64,000 nt of DNA from Hoplostethus atlanticus (GCA_034670405.1 JAXDDX010000319.1:124001-188000); one strand, 5' to 3'; counted from the stretch's first letter, positions 47,176 to 62,180 are shown. The notes: generated by a model not told the origin, from the sequence alone. Made by a program: numbers and translations.

Positions 47176-47325
47176 TCACTCTGTTTTGTGGCTCTTGGGT
47201 TTTAGTTCCTTGTCGGGCCAAAGATCCAAAATGTCCGTCTTCCTTTTTGTTGTCTTCCATATCTGACTTGGACCAGCAGATCCTCTCGGTGTGTTCAGGT
47301 GAAATGGGGCATTCGGCTGCAGGTT
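47176..47325 (-). CDS. Possible last exon of an unidentified minus-strand gene
   Basis: On the minus strand an acceptor-like cctggtcttccag precedes 150 nt open in phase 0, ending in TGA (NLQPNAPFHLNTPRGSAGPS at the start, KELKPKSHKTE at the end). A second frame is also open to 47135. I do not recognise the protein. Phase agrees with the candidate exon at 48212-48352, but two open frames in 150 nt are not strong evidence. Confidence 0.25.
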   Translation of the reverse strand, partial: NLQPNAPFHLNTPRGSAGPSQIWKTTKRKTDILDLWPDKELKPKSHKTE

Positions 47326-48211
47326 CTGGAAGACCAGGAAGAAGTCAGTTTGTATTTTCAGTAGTTTTAGATAGACTGAGCGCTTTTAAAATATGTTAAG
47401 TAAATAAAAACAAAAAGCTGAGGCAGGAAAAAAATATTGATAAAGCTGTATTGTCTATTTGACAACCACAAGCTGAACACAAAACCCCTTACAACCAATG
47501 GAAGTCTGTCTGAAGAACAACCAACCTTAACCGATCTAATGGGTTCACAGGCAAGCAGGTTCCTGTGTTAAATGGTATTAACTACTGGTTAGTGCAGTTT
47601 TCCATTCTAATATTTAATGGTGGACTAGTTTGGTGTCTAGCTGAGGAATACTTGATTAAAAAGGCCTGGCCACAAAATGTCCTGAGGGAGGGTTAGTTTG
47701 TGTTTGAGAGTATCGTTACTGTATTGTGGCTTTAAATCGATTTTTAAACTTTAAGACATTTGTTGGTATGGTTTGTAACCAATGGAATAACCAGGACTTT
47801 AAACCCCAGAGAGCCAGAGTCCATTGAGTTAACCAGTAATTTCCTAAACATCGGTCACCGCTGATCATGTCCCTTAAATCACAGTATGCATGGTTTTAAA
47901 GCTTGAAGGACACGAGGCCAGTGTCATCTGGGATCTTCTGATTTCTCTGAAGCATCTTCATGTGCTGGTGAGGCTAAGAGACTGTCAGATTTTCATTAGG
48001 TCCTTGTTGAATTGTATATGTCTGCAATGTCTGTGGTGATTTAAAGTGAACAATTGTGAAATCAAACAGAATTGCATTCGGGTTACGATGACAATGAAAT
48101 CAAACATATTCAGCCACTGGGTCGTCTGGTTTCTAGCCAGTCCTTCATGTCTTTTCTCTGCGGGCGGGGTCAGTACTCCTCCATGCAACATAAGCCATAT
48201 TTACCGCTTAC

Positions 48212-48352
48212 GTGGCCTTTGCTACTTTTGTGCGCTTCATCCTTTTCCTCCTCATGAGGGTCACCTGAGGCCTCTTCAACCCCGCGATCAGCAGCAGCAA
48301 CCTGGGCCGCGACTTGGTGAGCCAGCTTCTCAGTAGCGTCCCCTTGGGAAAC
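48212..48352 (-). CDS. Possible exon of an unidentified minus-strand gene
   Basis: On the minus strand a good acceptor (ctgtccctccag) and donor (gtaagc) enclose 141 nt, 47 codons without stops. They encode VSQGDATEKLAHQVAAQVAA followed by an acidic, Lys/His-rich stretch. Splicing to 47325 keeps the frame. No homologue is recognised and no convincing upstream exon was found. It could be a non-coding transcript or chance. Confidence 0.28.
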
Positions 48353-51300
48353 CTGGAGGGACAGCAACAACAACCTTCAGCCAGTGGTGTCAGTATCTGC
48401 TACCCACTTCCTGTCTGTTATTCCTTATTATATACATTTGTACCATGTAGATTCTCATCACAGTGCTTCTCAACCATCGTAGCTCCTAAAACCCCCAAAA
48501 TGACAGGATGCTTTCCCAACACCCTGTAAAGCAGTGACCTTTGACATCAAACAATGATCTCTACTTTAACTTTTCGGGCTATTTTTGCAATTATTTCCCA
48601 AGAACCAGCCTTAACAGGCTTATTCCATAAACCATCTGTCAGCCTGCTTACTGATCATCTACTACTGGTCTTTACGTCCTGCTGCTTTTCAACTTCCTGG
48701 TGAGATGGGATTATTATTATTAAAAAGGTCAAATTTAATTTCAAAGCGATGTTTTAGAAGGACTTCCAAACGAAGGCAAATAGCAAATGCTTCAAAAAAT
48801 CAGACCAGCGTGGCCATTTTAAAACATTCATTAAAATACGAATTTTACCCTCAACTCAGCAGTATTCTACTTTTTGCCACTTAGAAAGCAGCCAGCCTAA
48901 TCTATACGCTGTGCTGAGGTTAGACAGGCACAACTCAGTGGTCAGCATGCAGGGAGGATCCCATTCACTCTAATGGGAGATTCCTGGTCGTCATCACATT
49001 CAAGCATTTTCACCCGATGATGGTCCATGTTCAGATGGAGTCCTGTGGAAAAAGATGCTGAACTGCTAGAGGACTGAAGCAGAACAAGTCAGACTGAAGA
49101 CTCAAGGAATATTATCATTTGAACCAACTTGTATTGAAGGACAAACAGTTCATGAATGGCTGGTCAAGCCTGCAGTGCCAGTGCCTTGCTCTACACAGGG
49201 AATTGAACCCTCAACCCTGCGGTGCCAGTGCCTTGCTCTACACAGGGAATTGAACCCTCATCCCCCATGTGAGGAGGTTCTTGGTTCCTTCTGCAGACAC
49301 TCAGCAGCTCCTAGCTGACTGCTAGAAATCAAAGTCTAACAGTCCATGTCATCAGTATGTTACTGCTTTGACTTCATCATCAACAAGCTTTTTATATTCC
49401 TCTCACTAAAGAACTGACATCAGAAGGAAGAAGATTATTTCATGTTATCTGTATGTGCAGAACATGTAGAGCAGCAAATCCTTTCAGAAACAAGTATGAA
49501 GCACTGATGCAGGCAGAACCATTTTCAACTAGTAATCATAAACCCGATGCTAGCATAGCACATTCCAGTTAACTATTGATCTGAATTGGAATTTTTTTGA
49601 GCCACAACGCTTTGTGGTTGGGAACTGGCCGACATCCACATTTTGCCGTCTTCCCAGGGAGAATGACCACACTGACCACAGTCCATCACATCGAAGCCGC
49701 TCACTTGTTTCCCTGTTTGCATGCAGCCTGAAATAGAAAGCAGGACAGTACCTCAACCAGTAACACTCCTCACCGAAGCACCATAGCCACAGTTTGAGTC
49801 GCCTGAACAACGGCACCTTTGAACGCTCACCTCACATTCTTGGCTATTGCACAGTGGCTGTAACAGGAGTAACGTGCACCACACTGCGCCTTTGTGTCTT
49901 TATATGAGTTCTGACTGCTGAGCGTGATGGAAAATATAAAACCTTTCAATTGTTTGACTTTTGCTGTTGAAGCACACCTAAGCCCGCCAGAGAGAAATCT
50001 AGCAATGTTTAGATGTGGAAGGCCTTGCTGACGCCATTGTTGTCGCTGCGGCTTGATGTTAAATGTACCGAGGGCAACATTGTTTGTGTAGCTGCCCCCC
50101 CACCCCCACCCCCAGCCCTCATCCCTGCCTTTCATTAGCCTCATGTGATTAGCTCCGGTTAGCTTCCCCTCTTTTTCTTCTCAAGTGGTCCTGGGAGGAA
50201 GCGGCGCCTCGACATGTAATTGACTTGTTTCGTTTCCTCTCTGTCCCCTGTGAGGCTGAGCTGCCATCTTGAAATCCTCTTCAGACATCAGGCTTGATTG
50301 AATTTCAGAATCCACCCTGTTTCTTGGCCTCTTGCTGACCTCTTGACCTTGGCAGTCTTCTCATCATTTGATTTTATCATTAGAAGTTATCCCAAATTCC
50401 TTTTCCGTTCCTCTGCTTCCTTTCGAACTTGATCATATTTAACAAAAGCAGTTTCAGTGCCTTACCTTCCTTCTCGTCATGAATCACAATAACTGTTTTC
50501 TGTCAGGTCCTCTAACAATGCCCTCTAGTCATACAAGCTGTTTTCTAGCCAAGCCTACCCTTCCAAAGCAGACATCTTGTCATTTAGTTACTGAACAGCC
50601 ACCGAGGTCCTTAGAGTCAGGAGAACCAGGTACCTCCGTCTGGCCCTCTTGCTATCTGAGTCACTTCATCACATCATGACATGAAGATGGAAACTAGAAC
50701 TGCTCAGTTTCAGCATGAAAGCCAAAGAACCATTCATCCCAAAATTATTAATCCATGTTGTAAGTTTATTTTCATATATCCAAACACTCACACATAAGAT
50801 TTCTGAATGCAAGTATCAGAGAATAGAAGTACTACTAAGTTGTTTTAGATTGGTTTTTGACAGCAGCAGAGCAACATTTTAAAGCAGATCTCCATCTTCT
50901 GTCCTTCACTACATTCTTTTGGGTTTTCCCAACAAACACTTGCCTTAAATTCATCAGGAGTCCAAGTTCTTACTGTGGGTCTGAAATATATTAAGTTTAA
51001 ATATTACTGTTTAAAAACAGAACATGGAGTCCCAATTGATGATTTGTGTATCCACAGCCAAGCCTTCACCTCCACTCTTCATCCAGCACACAACTTAGCA
51101 GTACTCTACCTCCTTCCTACCTCGCCAAGGAACGAACAGAAAGCAGTCCTTACCAATTGACCCCACACATTTGTTAGGTTATGCCCCCTGCGTCCCTGCA
51201 GAGGCACATATATGATCCTGATGGAGTTTTTTTCTGTCACACTAGAAGGTTCAGCCAGGATGCAAAAACAAATCTGCTAAATAATAGGAGGCCATGAACT

Positions 51301-51540
51301 CCCGGGGAGGCGGGGCTAGGGGCTTTAAAAAGGAGGGTCCACTCAGCACTTCTGACTGCGAACAGCAACGGATGATCCAGGCTAGCCAGCCAATCAGGGC
51401 ACTGACTTGACCTGTTGCCATGACACCCAACACTGACCAATATAAAAAGCCCGGGTGTTTTGGACAATGCAGGAAGAGGTGAGCCAAACTGTCATGGACC
51501 CTGCAGGGCTGTTTAGAAATGTACACACCTCCTCTCAATA
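48353..51540. other. Gene-poor stretch
   Basis: No confident exon was seen. A 47-bp tandem duplication (gtgccagtgccttgctctac plus acagggaattgaaccctca) lies near 49177-49262, and a CCCCCACCCCC run near 50095-50115. Confidence 0.5.
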
Positions 51541-51990
<450 letters not shown>

Positions 51991-52452
51991 AAATTTTAAA
52001 AAAAAGGAGGCGGTTTCTTGAAAAATGCATTTTCAGCACAAACTTACAAGTTTCTTTGCTAAATCAGGAATGATTCATTGTAACATCTTAAAATTTGTGA
52101 TTGCACCCGGGGGGGAAACCGGTTTTTCAGGAATTTCATTATCCTGCAAATGTGTTGCAAGAAAGCTTGGTGAGTAATTCAAAATTACATGAGGTCCACG
52201 TGTGTTCTATCCGGGGTGAGTAGGGCTTTTAACCTTGACTATGACAAGAAAAATTACTGCACCGCTTCAGGTCAGTATTACTGTTAACATTTACCGTTCA
52301 GTGTCCACGTTTTCCCGGGGGGAAGGTTCCTAACTACCCTTACATTATATTTTTCTGAGATATGTTATTTTTTATTTCCTCTATGTGACATTTTTTTTTG
52401 GGTTTGCACTACTTTCATATAGTTTTTTAACACATTGATTTTTTGTGTCCGG

Positions 52453-52591
52453 GTTCCAGTTGGCCCCCCTGGGGCCCCATATGGAAAGTGGGGAGCATTC
52501 CCCTCCCATATGACCTTTTGCCGACCTCCGCTCTCTGTTCGACGCCATGAAAAACCGCCATCAAGAGGAAGTTTTCCCCTCATCACTGATT
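52453..52591 (+). pseudogene. Corrupted copy of pex6 exon 17
   Basis: It aligns with 34294-34433. The acceptor AG reads GG, the donor gtaaga reads ttaaaa, and several indels destroy the frame. It is part of the corrupted duplicate and not evidence of a second pex6. Confidence 0.85.
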
Positions 52592-53945
52592 TTAAAAGAA
52601 GTAACACCTCACCTCAACGTTTTTAACAAAATCCAATACTGGATTAACAGTTTCAAAGAACGAAATGACGCATTCATCAATAGCTGACAATTCATCAATA
52701 CTTGTAAGTAAAGGGGGATTACTGCCACTATGGGAAAGGGGTGGGCCGCCTTGGCTGGGAAATTCCAGGGATCTTGATCACTTTTTTATTGATTGGGACC
52801 AAACTGAGTCCAGGGGTTATCACATTATGGGGACAAACAGTGTCACGCGGGCCTGGTAACTTCACATTTTTTAAACTTCATTATACATCTGACAGGTGAG
52901 CAAAAATCTTACATGAGTCTTTTGTAAAATTGGTCAAGGAAGTTATCTGAATGTTGTCGCCCATTGCCCAAATCAATCAAGCCTTATTGATCACTACAAA
53001 CAGGGGTTAGCTTTGGCGACAAACACAAGCAGCTAGCCATTCTTTTTTAAACCGAAAGAAAGGCCGGAGGAGGAGGGTGGCTCACCCCCCCAACGGATAC
53101 CGAGGCACTGGTAGCGGTTTTTGAATGTCGGCTGTATTGTGTAAGAAAATTTCGTGTTGTATACGCAGTGGGTAAAATCCAGGTCCAGAAAGTAAAAGGG
53201 GTTTTGGGGTTAGGTCTACAGCGGGGGAGGGCTGATAATGGTGATCCCCTTTGGTTTAAAGAAAGGGTTTAAAAAAATCCCCCTTTCCGGGACTTTTACT
53301 TTCTAAAACCTGGTTTTTTACCCCTCTTTACAGTGGGTCTGTATTGTGTACAGTGGGGTCGTTTTGTGACAGTAGGTCTGTATTGTACACGGTAGGTCTG
53401 TGTATAGTAGGTCTGTATTGTATACAGTAGGCAATTTTGTTTAAGTAGGTCTGGGTTGTTACAGGGGGTCGTATTGCCGAAAGCGTGTACTCTAGGTCTT
53501 TTGGTTACAGTGGGCCTGTTTTTAGTCTGTCTTGTATAAGTTATCTGGGTTGTGACAGTAATCTGGGTTTATACGTGGGGTTTGTTTTGTACACGGGTCT
53601 GTGACAGTGGGTCTGTATTGTATACATGGGTCTTGTTGTGTACAGTAGGTTTGGATTGTATACGAAGGTCTGTTTTGTACACAGTGGGTTGGGATTGTAT
53701 ACAGTAGGTCTATTTGGTAGGGTTTGGGTCTGTGGAGAGGTCTTGTGCAGTGGGTCTGTAGGGTAGGTCTGTATTGTGTAGGGTTTGGTCGTGCGTATTG
53801 TCAGTAGGTCTGTGGCAGTAGGTCTTGTACAGTAGGTCTGATTGTATACGTAGGCGTGTTGTGTAAGTAGGTTTGGATTGTATACAGTAGGCGGGATTGT
53901 ATACAGTAGTCTGTTTTTGTGTCGTTTTGGTCTGTGCAGTAGGTC

Positions 53946-56900
53946 AAATCAAATCAAATCACATTTTTTTTGAAGCCCTTAACACCGTTACAGTCTCTAA
54001 GGGCTTCACGTCCCCAACATGTAAAAAAATAAAATGAAATTTTTTTTTCCATTTTGGGCACAATGTAATTTTGAATTATACACACAATCCCCCAGCCTTA
54101 ACCCTCACAGAGGAAAAGGAAAAACTCCCAAAAACCCCTCACGGAAAATTTGGGAAAAACCTTGGGAGGGGCTCTCAAAGGGATCCCCCAAAAACCGGGA
54201 AACGGGGGCGGGCAATAGATGCCGATTTTTGGGCAAGCGCGTATACACAAATATGAAATTTATTTTGGGGGACATCCAATCTGATGGGGCGGCATCACAG
54301 CAACGGCAACTCGTCAGCGTCATCATAGGCTAGGGACCATGCAGGGGCGCCAAAACACTGCCCAATAGGAAACGCAACGTCCCCTCACACATCGTCCTAG
54401 GAGGCGGGACCAACCAGACCCAAACTTGCCGGGCTCAGCCGGGAACAGATGGGGGCTCCCCCACACACACCCATACACAACTCTCACTCACACAGACATG
54501 ACAGGTAGGGGACAGAGCAGTAGACCAGGAGAATAGACTTAGGCAGGATGCTATACCCCGGGCGACCCTATTAGGATAGCTAACTGGTCTAGCCTTACTC
54601 TGAAAAGAGACTGAGCCATCCCTCAAGGCTTTTCAAATGACAAAAGGAATAAAGGGGTTTTTAGCCTTGACTTAAAGACTTCGATAGACCTGCCTCTCGA
54701 TTGAGGCAGGCAGACTTTTCCCAAAGTTTGGGACCCGGTAAAAAAAGGGCTCTGTTACCTGCATTTTCTTTTTGATGCTGGGATAGACGGGTACCCAGCG
54801 TCCTGAGATTGGGGGCGCGGGGGGTTTTTATAAGGTTTAATAAAATCGGATAAATAGGAGGGGTGCCATCCCATGTAATATTTATATGTAAAATAAAAGC
54901 CCCTTAAAGTCACCCCCTGGCCTGAATTGGTAGCCTTTTGAAATGGGGACGGGATGGGAGTTATTGGTCGAATTTCCTATTTTGGGTCAGGATTCGGGCA
55001 CAGCATTCTGGACCAGTTTTATTTTTTTTGGGCGCCCATAGGTAACCCCCAAAAAAAAGGGGACATTGCAATAACGATTTGGTGAAAAAAGGCAGTACTA
55101 AAATTTCTGCGTCGCCTTGTTAGCAAGGTCGAATTTTGGCAATTTTGGAAGATTAAAACGCGATTTATGATCCCTTAATGTAAACTCGAATGAGGGGGAG
55201 GTCCCGATTTTACCCCAAGGTTTTTAACTTTGGGGGCTCGGGATTACACAACACAAAGTTAAGAGTACTATTCTCAAATAAGTGTCTATTTCACCGGTCC
55301 CAAAATCGCATCTCGTTTTGCTGCCATTAAGAAGTAGGAAGTTTAGGACATCCAATTTTTTGCCCTCTATAGGCAGGCCTCTATTTTTTGGAAATTTGGG
55401 GTGTCATTTTTTGGGTTTTATGGATGTAAATTTTGGGTGCATCGGGGAGCAAGGGAAAGTTAATGCCAAATTTGCGAATGATGCCCCCAAGGGGTACATA
55501 TAGATGGGAAAATACAGGGGGTCCTGGGACGACCCTTGTGGGAAAACCAAAGTCCCATATTTCCCAACACTCGAGGTCATGTTGTTGAAAAAAAGACGTG
55601 GTGTGATCATAAAGTAGGTAAGCCCTAAACCAAAAAAGGGCTGATCCCCGGATCCCAAATATAATGTTAAAGACGGTTCAAGAGTATGCATGATCAATTT
55701 TCGAAGGCTGCATCGGTCAATAGCAATATGCTGAGGTTGAATTGGAGTCAATAGCTAAAAAAGATCATTTACCACTCTCGTGAGTGCAGTTTGTCGAGTG
55801 AAGGGATCTAAACCGATTGGAAGGGATAAGCGGGTTATTTTTTACAAAAAATCTGTAAGTTACTGGCTACTGTTCGTTAAAGTAATTGGAGAGGAACGGC
55901 AGATTTGAGTTGGTCTATATTTGAATACTTCGGGTAAAGGTTCTTTTTTTTCATTTAGTGGCTTGATCACGGCCTTTTTTAAAGGGGGGAGGGCACCCGT
56001 CCCAGTGGAGAGCGATGTTGATATATAGAGAATGGAGGGTCCTAGGATGGGGGATACTTCTTTAAGCATTTGCAGGTAGAGGGTCAAGCAGCGGGTGGGG
56101 GGTTTTAAAGAAAAGGTTAGTTTTGGTGAGAGAGTCAAAAGGAAACTAAATCAAAATGGAAAAAAAGACATTCACCCCCGGGAACACCAAGGGGGACTTT
56201 TCGGGGTGTGAGAGGGCACCCCCCAGGGGAGAGTGTAGTGATCTCATCTCAATCAGCGTGATTTTCTGACAAAAAAGGACATGAAATATTCGGAGGAAAC
56301 AGAAAGCTATAGAGGGGGGGGGATTCCGTGTTGCTTAGCAACAGTGTCGAATAAAAACTTTGGTTTTTTTTATTTGCACTGATTTAACCTAGAGAAGGTG
56401 CAGTTTTGGCTGACGAGAGTGCACATTTAAATTTAGCAAGCTACTTTCCCAGGCAACCGGAAAAATTTCGAGTTTGGCAATCGCCATTTACTTTTCTAGT
56501 TTTTACAGGCTTGTTTAAGTGCACGAGTGTCGGGGGTTAAACCCCAGGTGCAAATTCCCTTTGGTGGGGTTTTCTAGTGACTAACGGGGCGATTGATTCA
56601 AGCGCGTTGGTAAGCAGCGTTTAGTTCTTTGGGCAAAATTGTGAGTGACCCAAACGAACCAAGAGTGGTGCGGAAAACGGCATTTTTTCAGATAGTAACG
56701 AGGCCGTAGGGGGCATTAATACGGGGCTAATATAAGTATTTCACATTTTTGGCGTGGGAAGATCAATTTATTTAAAATTTAATGAGATAGTGATCAAAAG
56801 GGGGGGCACAAAGAGGAGACCACTAAAGAAAAGAAACCAGGAACCCAGGGGTAAAACCGGGTAAAGGGTGTTGCCGCCATGGTGGGGGGTTCATTAACAA

Positions 56901-58842
56901 ATGAGTGAGGCCCAATATCAATAAGATCTGGGAAAGGCCTTATGAGGGGATTGGGGGAAATTCGGTAAATGTTAAAACACCGTAAGAATATTATCAGCTG
57001 GTCACTAAGTCCGAAATAAAAATTGGAGAATCTTCTAAGAAGAGCGAATGGGGCCCCAGGGGGGCGGGTAAATACCTAATAAATGAGGGGAGTTTGTAGC
57101 TGTAGGGGCAGAATCGGGACTTGAAGGATGTAAATTTGTTGTTCTTTTGGAGTAAGACTAAGGTAGGGTTAAAATCAGGGAAAACACTCCCCCCTTTTTT
57201 TCGTCCCCCGGGAACCTAGAATAAGAAAGTTTGGGGGGAAGGGGCTTCAATTAGAGACAAAAACTCTTTGGCTTTGAGTTTCACAGAGACCCATCATGCC
57301 CTAGATATGTTCAGTAATCAAATCTTTGATCGTAACGCTTTTGTTGACAAGATCTTATATTGATGAAGCCCACGTGAGGCGTTCAATACTGCAGAGTTTT
57401 TTATCAATGTTAATGGCAGTATGCGTGGGTCAAATTTCAATTAAGTTGCTGAATTTATGGGGGTGGTGGGAAATTTGACGGGGCGGGGGGAGAAAGATAC
57501 AGTTTTAAAATTGGAAGGACTGTACTGTAATTTTAAAATCGAGAGGTGCCGCTGCCAGGGGATAAAGAAAAAGCGGGACTGGTAAACCGGGTAGATATGG
57601 GGGAAAATGGGCGACGGGGGGCACGTCCAGTCTTTTTGCTGTAAGCTCAAACCCTGGAAACTCCACACCCTTTTGGGCCTAGGGGTTCTCTAATCGCCTC
57701 ACCCCGGGCGAGCTCACGGACAGATTCGCTTTCCCTTAAACATCTATCATGTTGCTAAAAATAAAGCACCCCCTCCCCCATTAGGGGGGAGGCCGCAGTT
57801 TTCAAAAGGGGGGGGTTTCCCCCAGAAGGAGGGGCCAGTTATCTAAGAAGACTAATCCCTTTTCTTCACAGTACTTCGCCGCCAGGGGTTGGGGGAGATA
57901 ATCGCATAACTCTCATCATTGCCCCTCGCGAAAGTAAGGGCCAGAGACAATTAATCGATGCCGAACATTTCCACAGGTCCATTCCTGGCATTTTTGAGTT
58001 GGGCCCCTCCGATTGCCTCACCCCTAATTCAGGGGCCCGACGTTAACATGTTTTATATCCTGGTGGACCGTTTGCCTCTTTCTCCCTTGTGTCTAAAACC
58101 ATTTTTCCCCAGCCCCCTTAATTTTACCCAATGTCGTAGCTCTGGCCCCGGTAAACGGAAAACCTCGGCCGGGGACTCAAGCCAAACTTACGGGTGATGG
58201 AATCGCCGATAACTAGGGTGCGAAGTCGGGGGGGCCCGGGGACCCGGGGAGACCGCCGACCACGGGGACTAGCAAGAACATGAAACGTTACCCAGGGGGG
58301 CACCGGGGGCGAATCGGGCCGACAAGTGGCGGCTGGAACGGCAGCTTTCCACTCCAGGAAGGGGCAAACCGTCCCCCCTCCCGATGGGGCTACACTACTT
58401 CGCTAACCCCCCGGGGCTACTGCTAGCGCTCGTGAGCCGGCTAGATGGCCACAAACTCTTCGGGGGTGCCCGTCTCTCAAAGGGTAATGGCCTATCCGCT
58501 TCTAACTGAGGACACGTCTCCTAACAGAACAACCTCTCTAAAACGACACCAAGGGGGGCACGGAGAACAAGAACCCCATGCTTACCTTGCCGGTATGGTT
58601 GGGAGACTAGGTCGGGTTGTATGGGGGACCCGGCAGCTGAGATCGAAAATACGTGGTGGAAAAATGTACAGGGGTCGGATGCAAAAAAAAAAAAAACAAA
58701 GAAAAAAACAAATAAAAAAAAATAAACCGAATCTGTAGTTGTCGGTGGATGGGTGATCAAATTTTTTAGAGGGAGCAAAGTTTAGGGGAGCTTTTTGCAA
58801 AACACCGGGCCGAGAAGGGGCAAACAGGAACGAGCTCTGAAG
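53946..58842 (-). pseudogene. Corrupted copy of the full-length L2
   Basis: It corresponds to 35853-40939. ORF1 and ORF2, intact there, are reduced here to fragments of at most about 115 residues by many small indels. The position within the tandem array is identical. Confidence 0.9.
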
Positions 58843-59526
58843 GTCTGGGCAGAGGCTTTACAGTAGTCTGTGTAAGGGGCTGTATTGTGTAGGGTTTGGT
58901 CTGTGCAGTAGGTCTTTTTGGCAGTATGTTTGTACAGTAGGTCTGTACAGTGGGTTGTATTGTATCATTGGTCTGTTTGTGTAAGTGGGTCTGTATTTTT
59001 AAAACGGTTGGTCTGTATTGTATACATAGTCTGTATTGTTACGGTTGGTCGTGTGCATAGTCTGTGTGCAGGGGTCTGAATGGTCTGTACATAGGTCTTG
59101 TCAGTAGGCAGTACTTTAAAAGACATTTTTACAACTATTTAGGTTTCAAAAAAAAATCCTTTATCCACGGATCAATAATTAGGGTTGGTCAACATGCAGC
59201 CATGCTTTGTTTTAAAACCCTCTCCATTACACTCTTTCCCTCTTTTCCCCCTTCTTTTCCCCTTCCTCTTATTCCCCTTCCTCCTGTTCTCCCCTTTTCT
59301 CTCTTTCCTCTCCTTTTTATTTTTCTCTCCTCTGTCTCTACCTGTCTCTCTAAAACCTCTCTCTCTCTCTCCCCCTTTCCCTCTTTTGCTGTCTCTCCTC
59401 TCTTTTCCTCTTTATTGTCATGATTGAAACGAAAAACCATTTTGCCAAATCGGATTACAAAATAAACTTCAAATAATTCGAAAATATTAAGTCATTAGTC
59501 AGTATTACATCGGGTATTTAGGTGGT

Positions 59527-59568
<42 letters not shown>

Positions 59569-59879
59569 TGGTATGTTGTAAAGTGTGATGGTGTTTTGTT
59601 GGCCACCCAAATGTCCCCAGGTTGTGAACACCCCTCTTCCCCTCCTCTCTCCTCCTCTTGAGTGAATGCGGGGGAGCGGAGTGCGTGGTGAGTGTGCGAT
59701 TCAAGGGTAAAATTGCTGTTCTATCTTTCAATCTACTTTTCTAATTGTTTTCATTTGAGTTATTTTCTGTTGTTAGTTCACTGGTATATTTTGGGTTTTT
59801 TGGGTGCACTTTGGTGTAGTTTGGTGCGGGAGCGTCCAGTGGGCCTCGTGGGCAAAAACATGCCGGCCGCTGTAGTCGG

Positions 59880-62180
59880 AGCCCCCTACTGTACTCCCTG
59901 TACACACATGCTTGTGGCCAGGTTACCCAACTCCATCATTAATTTTGGGGGAAAGACACGTGGGGGGGTGATTCTCCAACAACGACGAGAAGCCTCCCTG
60001 GAGGAAGTTGCTGATCTGTCATCTGGTCCGGAAAAACGCCTCCTCCTGAATGTCCCCCCCAAAACTAAGGAGCTGATTGTGGCTTTAGGGGACAAACAAC
60101 AAGGACGTACGCCCCATTGGGGATTAAGGGGACAACTGTGGAGAGGGTGAGCAGGTAAAAAATACCCGGGAGTCCACACTCCGGGACTTACATGGTCCTC
60201 ACACACAGAACTTGGGGGAAAAAAGGCAAGGCAGCGCCTTTCCACCTCAGGCAACTGAGGAAATTTAAAAGTCTCCCGGAGGACCCTTCATCCTTCTACC
60301 GGGGCTGAAAGCACCTGACAGAAGCATCACTCCCTGGTTTGGCAACAGCTCCGCCGGGACGGGAAAGGCTCTGCAGAAGTGTGCGTTCGGCTGAACCACT
60401 TTTGGGGAACTACACTCCCCCCCTGCAGGATTATACCCCCAGGAGGTGCAAAAACCAAGCCTGGGGATCAAAGGATCCCACCACCCCCCAACAACGGACT
60501 TTTTCAGCGCTGGGGTAGGAAAAGCCCTCCGTATCACGCCCCAAAAAACAGAGAGACTGAGACGGATTTTCTTTCCTCAGGCCCATCAGGACTGTGAACT
60601 CTGACCTCACCAGGGCCCCACCAAACACACACACTGCCCCTTTTATACACAACACTTGGGTAAAGATACAATAATTTATAATTTATTTTATATTATACAT
60701 ACAATTTCCCCCTTTTTCCCTTTTTTTTTACTATATTTTTAAAAAAAGTGCTCTTATTGTAAATATTGTTTGTTTTTTTTATATAGAGCCTTAAAACTGG
60801 CATTGTAAATATTGTGTTGGTTTATTGAAATAGTGTAACCTTTATTTTGAAACATTTCTGCGAGCATTGCCCTTACATTTCACTGCACACCTCGTGTGTT
60901 TTATGTGACAAATAAACTTCTTGAATCTTGAATACAGTGACATTGAGAGTGGGCAAAATTTTAAGGGTGGTTTGGACGCTCCTTTTAAAAACCCCAAAGA
61001 GGAAAATCGGGGGGTTTTGCTCATTTCAGGGATGCTGTACTCCCTGGCATTGAGCCCCTGCTACACAAACTCAGACTGCCCCTCTCTGGAAAAAATTCCC
61101 TTTGTTGTAAGCAATTTTTAAAAATTGTCACCTAGCCGACGATGTGGTTTTTTTTAATTTAAACACAAGAGACATTGACATTCGGGCTGAAAATTAGAAA
61201 TCTTGAAAGTTAACGGGGGGAAGACGAAGCAGTCATGGCCCGGGGAGGGGTGAGCAATGAGTCATTTTTACCAGGGGGACTGACGGGAAGGGGGGAGGGT
61301 TTGAATTTATTTTTGGGGGAAGAGCTTTTAAATTTAAGAAGGGAAAATCTTTTAGAAAAAGGTGCAATTCCTTGTTTTAATGGATCTAGCAGGTTCTTTT
61401 TTAAGGGATTACCTGTTTTTTACCGTGGGTTTTTTTTAAAATTTGGGAAAACCATTAAAAGAGAAAAAAAAGTGGGCCTCAAAACCTCTACACTGGCTTT
61501 TAAAAGGACCCCTGGTTTCTTGGAGCGGTTTTTGGACGTTGCCGGGGGGGGCGGGGCCTTCTCCCCCTCCAACAGCCTGCAGGTCAAAGTCGTCACACAT
61601 GTTTTAAAACCCACAGGGGTGGACAGGGGACGAGCTGCTGCACTGGCCTCACTTTGGGAGGTAGGTGCAGACTTGCACCTCTTTTTTTATTGTTTGACAA
61701 ACTTTAGTCATTTAATGAATTTTTAAAACACTTTTTTCATACTGGGCATAGGTACTCTAAAAAGAAGAAAAAAAGTGCCAATTTTTTAAACTTCATATTA
61801 GGCAGAGCAAAGATTCTGTCTACCTCGAGGGGGAAAAAGGGTGGAACATCCTCAGACCATGAGAGGTGTCTGTTCATCAAAATGTTAAAAAGCCAGACGA
61901 AAATTATTTTAACTACTACAAAGCGATGAACAACCGGGAGGGTTCATCAGTGTCTGGTGCAATAAGGGAGTGCTGTGCTCTGTGTCCGAAGATGTGCTGA
62001 TATTTGGGGGATAGCTTGAGCTGAAACTGTTTGGTTTTGTTTTGTTTTTTTTTTTGTTTGTTTTGTTTTTCTTTTCTTTCAAGTTGATTATCAATGGTGA
62101 AATTTGAAAAAGGACAAGTGACCGAACAATTGATCTGTAAAAGTACAATTTTTTAAAAATTTAAAGTGCTTTTTAAAATT
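59880..62180 (+). pseudogene. Corrupted copies of LINE copy B and the Tx1-like 3' segment
   Basis: They correspond to about 42080-44445 in the same order. The long open frame of copy B is broken many times (for example gcggatgacaca reads ggggggaaagacac). Confidence 0.88.

Noticed and set aside
49550..50144. Cys-containing minus-strand frames that might be exons of a small secreted protein
   Set aside because: Candidate splice joins do not keep one frame, and alternative frames run into stops.
50511..50630. Possible plus-strand exon with tctgtcag acceptor and gtacct donor
   Set aside because: No family resemblance, no partner exons and a weak donor; isolated splice-like pairs are common in 3 kb.
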